Notes under the pieces: model-generated | Database searches by the model: none | What the model was told of the DNA's origin: nothing | The model's input: only the letters and a program-made list of their open reading frames with translations | NCBI RefSeq assembly: GCF_000720725.1 | Contig: NZ_JOCQ01000042.1 | Location: forward strand, 1 to 64,000 | Reading direction: 5' to 3' | DNA from: Streptomyces rimosus subsp. rimosus | Lineage (GTDB): Bacteria; Actinomycetota; Actinomycetes; Streptomycetales; Streptomycetaceae | DNA: 64,000 nt | Shown: positions 43,028-53,239 of the stretch, one piece after another | How the letters are laid out: each line of letters begins with the position of its first letter | Numbering within the stretch: the stretch's first letter is position 1 | Position numbers and translations under genes: made by a program

Positions 43028-43756
43028 ATGAGCACTTCCACCAGCGCTTCTCCCGCCCCGGCCGCGTCCGGCCCCGGCTCCCCCGCCCCCGTGATCTTCG
43101 ACCTGGACGGCACGCTCGTGGACAGCGAGCCGAACTACTTCGAGGCGACGCGCAGCGCGCTCGCCCGGTACGGCGTCACCGGTTTCACCTGGGAGGACCA
43201 CATCCGTTTCATCGGCATCGGCACCCGCGAGACGCTGGAGGCGCTCCAGCGGGAGTACGCCGTCGACGCGCCCCTCGACGACCTGCTGGCCGAGAAGAAC
43301 CGCGCCTATCTGGAACGGGCGCGGGCGCACACCGAGGTGTTCCCGGAGATGCGGAAGCTCGTGGAGCTGCTGCACGCCGCCGGGCACCCGCTGGCGGTGG
43401 CCTCCGGCTCCTCGCGGCACGCCATCGAGGCGGTGCTCGGCAGTACGGGGCTGGACGCGCAGCTGACCGTGCTCGTCTCGGCCGAGGAGGTCGGGCAGGG
43501 CAAGCCCGCGCCGGACGTCTTCCTGGAGGCGGCGCGCCGGCAGGGCGCCGCGCCGCGGGAGTGCGTGGTGCTGGAGGACGCGCCGCCCGGCGCCGAGGCC
43601 GCGCGCCGGGCGGACATCCGGTGCATCGCGATCCCGTACGTACCGGAGACGGCGACGGACCCGGCCTTCAGCGGCGCCGGGCTGCTCTTCCCGGGCGGCC
43701 AACGGGAGTTCACGGCGGAGGCCGCCTACCGGTGGATCACAGCGGGGAAGAGCTGA
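43028..43756 (+). CDS. HAD-superfamily phosphatase (beta-phosphoglucomutase-like)
   Basis: 242-aa HAD hydrolase with a C1 cap. Motif I FDLDGTLVDSE (nucleophile Asp25, Asp27), motif II VASGSS, motif III Lys in GKPAPD and motif IV LEDAPPGAEAA are all intact. Closest to beta-phosphoglucomutase/phosphoglycolate-phosphatase-like enzymes that act on small sugar phosphates. Ends 4 bases from the convergent Vgb-like gene. Confidence 0.93.
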   Translation: MSTSTSASPAPAASGPGSPAPVIFDLDGTLVDSEPNYFEATRSALARYGVTGFTWEDHIRFIGIGTRETLEALQREYAVDAPLDDLLAEKNRAYLERARAHTEVFPEMRKLVELLHAAGHPLAVASGSSRHAIEAVLGSTGLDAQLTVLVSAEEVGQGKPAPDVFLEAARRQGAAPRECVVLEDAPPGAEAARRADIRCIAIPYVPETATDPAFSGAGLLFPGGQREFTAEAAYRWITAGKS

Positions 43757-43760
43757 CGGC

Positions 43761-44690
43761 CTACGCGCCCTCCGTGGCCACCGCGATCCGCACCACCGAT
43801 CCGGTCTCCAGCGCCGCCCACATCGCGCCGTCCGGGCCGAGCGCGATGCCGTGCGGCTCGGACGCAGGGTCCGGAAGGTCGTACACGTCGATGCGTCCGC
43901 TGGTGGTGATGCGGCCGATGCGGCCGGCGCCCCACTCGGTGAACCACAGCGCTCCGTCCGGGCCCGCGGCGATCGCGTGCGGGCGGGACGACGGGTCCGG
44001 CAGCGGGAACTCCTCGACCGTGCCGTCCGTGGTGATGCGGCCGGCCTGGCCCGCCGCGATCTCCACGAACCACAGGGCGCCGTCGGGCCCGGGCGCGAGG
44101 CCCACCGGGCCCGCGCCCGGCGTCGGCAGGTCGTGGAGCACGGTGTCGCCGTCCGGGGCAATACGGCCGATGGCGTTGGCCTGGTTGGCGGTGAACCACA
44201 GGGCGCCGTCCGGACCCGTCGCGATCACCGAGGCGAAGGCGCCGCGTACCGGCAGCGGGTACTCGGTGACCGTGCCGTCCGGCGTGATGCGGCCGATGCG
44301 GTCGGCGGCGGATTCGGTGAACCAGACGGCGCCGTCCGGGCCCGCGGCGATGCCGAGGGGCCCGGCATCCGGGGTCGGCAGGGTGAAGGACTCCACCTTC
44401 GCGCCGCCCCCGGCGGTGCCGCCGGGCACGAGGCGGGTGACGCGGTGCTCCTTGAACTCGGTGCACCACAGCGCGCCGTCCGTCCCCGTGGCGATCATCG
44501 TGGGCCCGCCGGTGGCGGTGTGCAGGGGGTAGCTGGTCACATCCCCCGCCGTGGTCACCCGCGCGACCCGCCCCTGGTGCACGAGCGTGCACCACAGCGC
44601 GCCGTCCGGCCCGGCGGTCAGCGCGTACGGGCCCGCCTCCGGACCGGCCACGACGAACTCCTGCAAGGTCACCTCTGGGCGGGACGGCAT
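43761..44690 (-). CDS. Virginiamycin B lyase-like propeller protein
   Basis: 309-aa seven-bladed propeller made of about seven repeats of the form GPDGALWFTE...GRITTDG, the signature of Vgb, which linearises streptogramin B by an elimination at the ester bond. The repeats are very regular (GPDGALWCTL, GPDGAVWFTES, GPDGALWFTA, GPDGALWFVE, GPDGALWFTEW, GPDGAMWAA). Length matches Vgb (about 295-300 aa). I start at ATG 44690 because the upstream extension is low-complexity. Family membership is clear, lyase activity is not: many chromosomal Vgb-like proteins have unknown roles. Depsipeptide producers may use such an enzyme for protection. Confidence 0.85.
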   Translation of the reverse strand: MPSRPEVTLQEFVVAGPEAGPYALTAGPDGALWCTLVHQGRVARVTTAGDVTSYPLHTATGGPTMIATGTDGALWCTEFKEHRVTRLVPGGTAGGGAKVESFTLPTPDAGPLGIAAGPDGAVWFTESAADRIGRITPDGTVTEYPLPVRGAFASVIATGPDGALWFTANQANAIGRIAPDGDTVLHDLPTPGAGPVGLAPGPDGALWFVEIAAGQAGRITTDGTVEEFPLPDPSSRPHAIAAGPDGALWFTEWGAGRIGRITTSGRIDVYDLPDPASEPHGIALGPDGAMWAALETGSVVRIAVATEGA

Positions 44691-44824
44691 GTGCGGGATC
44701 CTTTCGGCACGAATGGGTACGGCGGGGCCGGGTGGTTCCCGTACGGTACCCAGGCCCCGCGGGCAAGACTCCGCCGCACCTCCGGCGAAGCCCCGCAACC
44801 GACGTCCCGTCAGCGCCTACGGTG

Positions 44825-45634
44825 TCAGCCGACCTTCACCTCATACGCGGTGGTGTCCAGCTGCGCCTTCCCCGTGAAGGCTTCCGTACCGGCCTCCACC
44901 CCGCTGAGGTAGTCGTCCGGCGCCACCGCGCCCCGCCGGACGAGTGCCTGGAGGAAGTCGTTCAGGTCGAGGTCGGAGGCCGTGGTGTTGCCGACGCGGA
45001 CGAAGGAGTACACGTTCCAGTCGGTCCGGCCGATGTACAGGTCCCAGGCGGCACCGGCGATCTTCACCCGCTGCTGCCGGGTGCCCAGGGGCGCGGCGCC
45101 GCCGCCCTTGGCGAGCCACACCATGACCTCGTGCTTGGGGCGGCTCTGCCAGTCCGTGTCCGGCCGGTCGTGCAGCCACAGGTCGTACGCGACGTTGTAC
45201 GCGCCCGGCCTGGTCTCCTTCACCTTGTACGACCACTTCGCGCGGACCGGGGTCTTCGCGGACACCCGCACGGGCAGTCCGGTGGCCTGGGACTTCCAGC
45301 CCCAGTGCCAGCCCAGGACGCTGCTCGCGTACGACTTCACCGACTCCGGGGCGCCGGTCCAGTCGTGGTTGGTCCCCCAGCCGATGGTGTTCCCGGACTG
45401 GTACGTGGCCCAGGTGCAGGTCCAGCCGGAGCCGCTGCCCGCTCCCCAGGTGTTGTTGTTGAGCCAGTACTTGCCCATCGGCGTGGACTCGTTCGGCGCG
45501 CAGCCGTCCGCCGCCCGTGCGGGGTGGTTGTCGGTGTCGAGCGCGAAGAGGGTTCCGCCGCCGAGTGTGGCGGCGGCGAGCAACGCGATGAGGAAGCGCT
45601 TGCGGGACGAGCGGTGACGGCCAGGTGCTGCCAT
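44825..45634 (-). CDS. Secreted glycoside hydrolase family 12 endoglucanase
   Basis: 269-aa GH12 beta-1,4-glucanase (cellulose or xyloglucan). Tat/Sec-like signal with SSRKRFLIALLAA and cleavage near ARAADG. The mature start GKYWLNNNTWG is typical; the nucleophile is Glu169 in KHEVMVW and the acid/base Glu251 in VEAGTEAF. Single-domain, no cellulose-binding module. It is divergent from a SigE-family sigma gene and a membrane anti-sigma-like gene, and both sides carry the same paired GGCAAC element (minus copy 45671-45698, 37 bases before this start). This suggests the sigma factor drives the cellulase. Confidence 0.9.
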   Translation of the reverse strand: MAAPGRHRSSRKRFLIALLAAATLGGGTLFALDTDNHPARAADGCAPNESTPMGKYWLNNNTWGAGSGSGWTCTWATYQSGNTIGWGTNHDWTGAPESVKSYASSVLGWHWGWKSQATGLPVRVSAKTPVRAKWSYKVKETRPGAYNVAYDLWLHDRPDTDWQSRPKHEVMVWLAKGGGAAPLGTRQQRVKIAGAAWDLYIGRTDWNVYSFVRVGNTTASDLDLNDFLQALVRRGAVAPDDYLSGVEAGTEAFTGKAQLDTTAYEVKVG

Positions 45635-45670
45635 GGGACGGCCTGCCTTTCGGTCGGGTCAGTGCTCCCT

Positions 45671-45698
45671 GGTTGCCGCCGCCCCGCAAAGGGTTGCC
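45671..45698 (-). promoter_or_regulatory. Paired GGCAACC element upstream of the GH12 gene
   Basis: On the minus strand GGCAACC occurs at 45698-45692 and again 21 bases on at 45677-45671, separated by 14 mostly G/C bases that end CGGC. The same two-part layout with the same spacing faces the sigma gene at 45768-45795. It may be a sigma-specific promoter (-35 type GGCAAC) or an activator site. Confidence 0.6.
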
Positions 45699-45767
45699 CG
45701 TACGGCCGTACGGTGTGCCGTCGACGAGCGCCGACGGCCGGCTCGTCCGCAGAAATCCGCATCCCCC

Positions 45768-45795
45768 GGCAACCTTTCCGGGACCGGCGGCAACT
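45768..45795 (+). promoter_or_regulatory. Paired GGCAACC/GGCAACT element upstream of the sigma gene
   Basis: GGCAACC (45768-45774) and GGCAACT (45789-45795), 21 bases apart. The 14-base spacer matches 9 of 14 positions of the GH12-side copy, and both end CGGC before the second half. The two elements point away from each other. Confidence 0.6.
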
Positions 45796-45889
45796 GAGGG
45801 GCTGACAGAGTGTTCCCGATCAAGGAAGCCCGCCCCGTGCCCACCCTTCTCCCCCGCCCCGGTCACCGGCCACTGCTGCCGCAGACGGA

Positions 45890-46489
45890 ATGGCAGGCAT
45901 GAGCCCGTCCACCCTTCCGATGAGCATGAACACCTCGCGCAGCGCCGCCGCCACCGGACCCGCCCCCGCCACCGGTGACGCGTCGGCCGAGTTCCACGCC
46001 TTCTTCGAACGCCATCACGCCGAACTGGCCCGTCTGGCCCACCTGCTCACCGGTGAGGCGGACGCCGCCGACGACCTCGCGGCGGACGCGCTGCTCGCCC
46101 TGTGGCACCGGTGGGACCGGGTGCGCGGCGCGGAACACCCGGTGGCGTACGCCCGCGGCGTGGTCGCCAACATGGCCCGCGGCCGGATCCGCAGCACCGT
46201 GCGTGAGCGGCGCCGGATCGCCCTGTTCTGGTCCCAGCGCTCCGAGCGCGCGGACGGGCCCGATGTGGCCGCGGTCGTGGACGTCCGCCAGGCGCTGGAA
46301 CGGCTGCCGTTCCGCAAGCGCGCGTGCGTCGTCCTGCGGCACGCGTTCGACCTGTCGGAGCGGGACACCGCCCTGGCCCTGGGCATCTCCGTCGGTACGG
46401 TGAAGAGCCAGACCTCCCGGGGCATGGCGGAGCTGCAGCGGCACCTGGGGATGGGCGCCGCGGACGACCTCTCCGGGAGGGGGAAGTGA
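45890..46489 (+). CDS. SigE-family ECF RNA polymerase sigma factor
   Basis: 199-aa ECF sigma factor of the SigE (SAV-type) family. Region 2 at about 33-95 (FFERHHAELARLAHLLTGEADAADDL, then ALLALWHRWDRV), region 4 at about 130-185 (LPFRKRACVVLRH, SERDTALALGISVGTVKSQTSRGM as the -35-binding helix-turn-helix). The first 30 residues are low-complexity; ATG 45899 or later may be the true start. Its TGATG stop/start overlap with the next gene marks a sigma/anti-sigma pair. A paired GGCAAC element upstream suggests autoregulation shared with the GH12 gene. Confidence 0.92.
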   Translation: MAGMSPSTLPMSMNTSRSAAATGPAPATGDASAEFHAFFERHHAELARLAHLLTGEADAADDLAADALLALWHRWDRVRGAEHPVAYARGVVANMARGRIRSTVRERRRIALFWSQRSERADGPDVAAVVDVRQALERLPFRKRACVVLRHAFDLSERDTALALGISVGTVKSQTSRGMAELQRHLGMGAADDLSGRGK

Positions 46490-47217
46490 TGGCGGACGAG
46501 AACCTGCGCGAACGGCTGCGCGAGGCGGCGCGGGCGCACGAACCGGACCGTGCCCGGATGCTGGCGCGGGTGGAGCGCGGCATGGCGGACTCCCCCGACA
46601 CCGGTACGGAGCGGCGCCGCCCGGCGCGGGCCCGCCCGTGGCCGCGGATCGCCCTCGCGGCCGCCGCGGCGGTGGGGGCGCTCGTGGCCGGTGGCTACGC
46701 GGTGGCGACGGCCGTACGGATCCCGGAGCCACCGGGGAAGGTGACCACCCTCCCGGTGCCCCCGGCCGGGCCGGGAGAACAGCGGCCGGCCTCGCCCCCC
46801 GCGCCGTCCGCCCCGGGCGGCGGCGTGCCCCGCCCCGAAAGCGGCCCGCTCTGGTCGGACGGCTCCGTGGACCCGCACAGCAACGCCTACTGGGCGCAGA
46901 GCAACGTCACGGTCCAGACGAAGCGTCCGCTGACCGCGCTCACCGTGGAACTGCGGATCGCCCAGACCGGCGGCGTGCACGACACGGGGCACTGGAGCAC
47001 GCTGCCCCCCGCCGACTTCACGGTGTCCGTGGGCGAGCGCGACGGCGTGCTCGTCTACCGGTGGACCCTGAAGGCGGGGCGGACGGTGCCCGCCGGGCGG
47101 CATGTCTTCGCGGGCCAGTACAACCACGCGGAGGGCGGGCGCGACGCCAAGGACGATGTGTACACGGCGACGGCGGAGGGGCCGGGCGGGCCCTGGCGCG
47201 TACAGGGGGTCTTCTGA
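46489..47217 (+). CDS. Membrane anti-sigma-like protein with extracytoplasmic sensor domain
   Basis: 242-aa single-pass protein. The cytosolic N-terminus (ENLRERLREAARAHEPDRARMLARVERG) has the helical look of anti-sigma regions. A membrane helix spans about 48-68 (IALAAAAAVGALVAGGYAVA), then a Pro-rich stalk (80-115), then a beta-rich outer domain of about 120 aa (NAYWAQSNVTVQT, TALTVELRIAQTGGVHDTGHW, YRWTLKAGRTVPAGRHVFAGQYNH). The last domain looks like a carbohydrate-binding-module-type beta-sandwich, but I cannot name the family. Overlap with the sigma gene makes it the likely partner; it would release the sigma when the outside domain meets its ligand. Confidence 0.8.
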   Translation: MADENLRERLREAARAHEPDRARMLARVERGMADSPDTGTERRRPARARPWPRIALAAAAAVGALVAGGYAVATAVRIPEPPGKVTTLPVPPAGPGEQRPASPPAPSAPGGGVPRPESGPLWSDGSVDPHSNAYWAQSNVTVQTKRPLTALTVELRIAQTGGVHDTGHWSTLPPADFTVSVGERDGVLVYRWTLKAGRTVPAGRHVFAGQYNHAEGGRDAKDDVYTATAEGPGGPWRVQGVF

Positions 47218-47247
47218 CAGGGGGTCTTCTGACAGGCGGCCTTCCGA
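47203..47247 (+). repeat. Three tandem 15-bp repeats covering the stop codon
   Basis: CAGGGGGTCTTCTGA at 47203 and 47218, then a diverged copy at 47233. The first copy contains the stop codon of the anti-sigma-like gene. Confidence 0.85.
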
Positions 47248-47292
47248 CGGGCCGTTGTGGGAACCGGGCCGCCGTGGAAGCCGGGCCGCGCC

Positions 47293-48297
47293 TCACTTCT
47301 TCGCGCGGCTCGGCTGCACCCGCTTCGGCTCGCCCTTCATCTTCGGGTGCTCCGGCGGGTACGGCAGGTCCCGCAGCCCGTGCTCGCGCTCGTCGCGGTC
47401 GGCGAGTTCGAGCGCGGCCTCCAGGCGGCACGGATGGGCGTCCATATCGGCGTGCAGGTCGCCCAGCTCGGCGAAGCGGGCCGGCATGGTCGCGAGGTCG
47501 AAGTCCTCCGGTACGGCGTCGGGCAGTTCCTCCCAGCGCAGCGGCGCGGACACCGGCGCGTGCGGAAAGGGCCGTACGGAATAGGCGCTGGCGATGGTGC
47601 GGTCCCGGGCCGTCTGGTTGTAGTCCACGAAGATCCGGGCGCCGCGCTCCTCCTTCCACCAGGAGGTGGTGATCCGTTCGGGGTCGCGCCGTTCCAGCTC
47701 CCGGGCCACCGCGATCGCCGAGCGCCGGACCTGGGTGAAGGTCCAGTCGGGCGCGATGGGGACGAAGACGTGCAGGCCGCGTCCGCCGGAGGTCTTGGGC
47801 CGGCCGGTGAGGCCGAGGCCGTCGAGGACGTCGCGCAGGGCGAGGGCGGCCCGTACCGCGTCCGCGTAGCCCGTGCCCGGCTGCGGGTCGAGGTCGATGC
47901 GCAGTTCGTCCGGGTGCTCGGGGTCGCCCCGGCGGACCGGCCAGGGGTGGAAGGTCAGACAGCCGAGGTTGGCCGCCCACAGGACGGCGGCGGGCTCGGT
48001 GGGGCAGATCTCGTCGGCGTACCGGCCGCTGGGGAAGGAGATGCGGCCGGTGGGGATCCAGTCGGGGAGGTTCTTCGGCGCCCGCTTCTGAAAAAACGAT
48101 TCACCCTCCACTCCGTCGGGGTAGCGCTCCAGAGTGGTGGGCCGGTCCTTCAGCGCGCGCAGGATGCCGTCACCGACGCTCAGGTAGTAGCGGACGACAT
48201 CGGCCTTGGTGAAGCCGCGCCGAGGAAAATAGACCTTGTCCGGATGCGACACCCGCACCGTCCGCCCGCCCGCACTCAGCTCCAGCGACTCTGCCAT
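47293..48297 (-). CDS. LigD-type polymerase/primase domain protein (NHEJ)
   Basis: 334-aa stand-alone LigD polymerase domain (archaeo-eukaryotic primase fold) used to fill ends in bacterial non-homologous end joining. Start VRVSHPDKVYFP, ligand region YYLSVGDGILRAL, catalytic metal motif DELRIDLDPQPG, nucleotide-binding TSGGRGLHVFVP and the final metal Asp in RIFVDYNQ are all visible. Ligase and nuclease domains are absent, as is usual for Streptomyces, where separate genes supply them. Divergent from an ATP-dependent DNA ligase gene across 89 bp. No Ku gene is in the window. Confidence 0.94.
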   Translation of the reverse strand: MAESLELSAGGRTVRVSHPDKVYFPRRGFTKADVVRYYLSVGDGILRALKDRPTTLERYPDGVEGESFFQKRAPKNLPDWIPTGRISFPSGRYADEICPTEPAAVLWAANLGCLTFHPWPVRRGDPEHPDELRIDLDPQPGTGYADAVRAALALRDVLDGLGLTGRPKTSGGRGLHVFVPIAPDWTFTQVRRSAIAVARELERRDPERITTSWWKEERGARIFVDYNQTARDRTIASAYSVRPFPHAPVSAPLRWEELPDAVPEDFDLATMPARFAELGDLHADMDAHPCRLEAALELADRDEREHGLRDLPYPPEHPKMKGEPKRVQPSRAKK

Positions 48298-48386
48298 GCA
48301 CCCAAGCTAGGCCGTACGGGCACCCCCCGCCCGTCGGCGGGCGCGTACCACCGGCCGCCCGCGCGCGCCATCGCACAATCGCCCTC

Positions 48387-49448
48387 ATGGACCTTCCCGT
48401 GATGCCCCCGGTGGAGCCGATGCTGGCGAAGGCCGCCCCGGACATTCCGCCCGGCATACAGTACGAGGCCAAGTGGGACGGCTTCCGGGCCATCGTCTTC
48501 CGCGACGGGGACGAGGTCGAGCTGGGCAGCCGGTCGGGCAAGCCGCTCACCCGGTACTTCCCCGAGCTGGTCCAGGCCCTGTGTACGGAGATCCCCGCGC
48601 GCTGCGTACTGGACGGGGAGATCGTCATCGCTCGGGAGGGGCGCCTGGACTTCGACGCCCTGCTGGAGCGCATCCACCCGGCCGATTCCAGGGTGCGCCA
48701 CCTGGCGGAGGTCACCTCGGCCTCCTTCGTGGCGTTCGACCTGCTGGCCCTGGGCGACGAGTCGCTGATGGCCACGGCGCAGCGGGACCGCCGCGAGGCC
48801 CTGACGACGGCGCTGCGGGACGCCGCCGACCCGGTCTTCATCGCGCCGGTCACCGACGGCCTGGACGTGGCGCGCGAGTGGTTCGAGCAGTTCGAGGGCG
48901 CCGGGCTGGACGGCATCGTGGCGAAGCCGCCCGGCATGCCGTACCGGCCGGGACAGCGGGTCATGGTCAAGACGAAGCACGAGCGGACCGCCGACTGCGT
49001 GGTGGCGGGCCTGCGCCACCACAAGAGCGGGCCGGTCGTCGGGTCCCTGCTGCTGGGCCTGTACGACGCGGACGGCCGGCTCCAGCACGTCGGCGTCTGC
49101 TCGTCCTTCCCCATGCGCCGTCGCGAGGAGCTGATGGAGGAGCTGGAGCCGCTGCGGATGGAGTCCGTAGCGGGCCACCCGTGGGAGGAGTGGACCAGCG
49201 AGGAGGCGCAGGCGTCGGGACGGCTGCCCGGCGGCCCCAGCAGGTGGGCCGGGAAGAAGGACCTCTCCTGGATTCCACTGCGCCCGGAACGCGTACTGGA
49301 GGTCGCCTACGACCACATGCAGGGCGACCGCTTCCGCCACACCGCCCAGTTCCGCCGCTGGCGCCCCGACCGCGAGCCGGAACAGTGCACGTACGCGCAG
49401 TTGGAGGAGCCGGTGCGTTATGACCTGTCCGAGGTGCTGGGGGCCTGA
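48387..49448 (+). CDS. ATP-dependent DNA ligase (LigC/LigD ligase-domain type)
   Basis: 353-aa ligase. The adenylated lysine is Lys29 in EAKWDGFR (motif I); motif III SFVAFDLLAL, motif IV DGIVAKPPG and motif V MVKTKHERT follow, then an OB-fold domain (VVGSLLLGLY, then YDHMQGDRFRHTAQFRRWRPD at the end). Seals nicks, probably as partner of the divergent LigD-type polymerase in end joining. ATG 48387. Its stop is 18 bases from that of the convergent NRPS gene. Confidence 0.94.
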   Translation: MDLPVMPPVEPMLAKAAPDIPPGIQYEAKWDGFRAIVFRDGDEVELGSRSGKPLTRYFPELVQALCTEIPARCVLDGEIVIAREGRLDFDALLERIHPADSRVRHLAEVTSASFVAFDLLALGDESLMATAQRDRREALTTALRDAADPVFIAPVTDGLDVAREWFEQFEGAGLDGIVAKPPGMPYRPGQRVMVKTKHERTADCVVAGLRHHKSGPVVGSLLLGLYDADGRLQHVGVCSSFPMRRREELMEELEPLRMESVAGHPWEEWTSEEAQASGRLPGGPSRWAGKKDLSWIPLRPERVLEVAYDHMQGDRFRHTAQFRRWRPDREPEQCTYAQLEEPVRYDLSEVLGA

Positions 49449-49466
49449 TCCTGGCTCTGTCCTGCG

Positions 49467-52496
<3,030 letters not shown>

Positions 52497-53239
52497 CGAA
52501 CAGCTTTCTTCAGCGCTGCGGCCGAGGGTGGTCCCCGCCGATGGAAGCGCTCTCAATCTGCCTCACTGCAGCTGGGATATGCAACTTTCTGTGCGAACTT
52601 CATCGCTTCCCGAAAGATTTCCGGCGAGTTTGCCGGGCGCCGGGACACGGTCGCCCGAGGCGCCACTCAGGCCGTCCCACACGGCCGTTCGCGCTTCCGG
52701 GCCGTCGTGGAACGCCCCGGCGGACCGGTCAAACACGGAACATACGACCATTGACACACTCCGCAGCACTGTTCGATCATCTCGGGGTCACAAAGCGTCC
52801 AGCACGGCACCCGATTCGGGCTCCGTGTGCACGGGGCCGCCCGACCGGCGGCCCGGAAAGCGAGTGCGCACCATGGCCACTTGAGGCGGCGGGCAGACCG
52901 GCACCGGCCTGCCGGGGTGGCCGACCGCACTTCCCCGCGGAAGTCCCACGGCCCCGCCCGCACTTCACCGCCGCGACGAAATAGCACCCCCACCCCGCAT
53001 TCCCGCCCCTCGTCGAGCCGTTCCGGCGCGCATGCGCGAACTCCCCGGCCATCTCCGCACAACGGAAACGGCCCCGGCGAGTTCAGCCGTGACTTCCCGC
53101 AGCGGCCTGCGCGGCGTCCGAATACACCCCGCCCGTCACTCTTTTCCGGCCCCTTACCGCACCGTGATCGGGCCCGGCCGGCGGCAGGTATTCAGCCGTC
53201 CGCACGGACAAACCTCCTCGCACAGAAGAAGAGCTAGTT
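52497..53239. promoter_or_regulatory. Divergent intergenic region of the second NRPS locus
   Basis: 743 bp between the glycine NRPS (-) and the C-A-PCP-TE gene (+). No frame resembles a gene, and no MbtH-like or regulator gene is present. It is less GC-rich near 52560-52620 and 53195-53240. It should hold both promoters, but I could not assign clear boxes. Confidence 0.45.
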
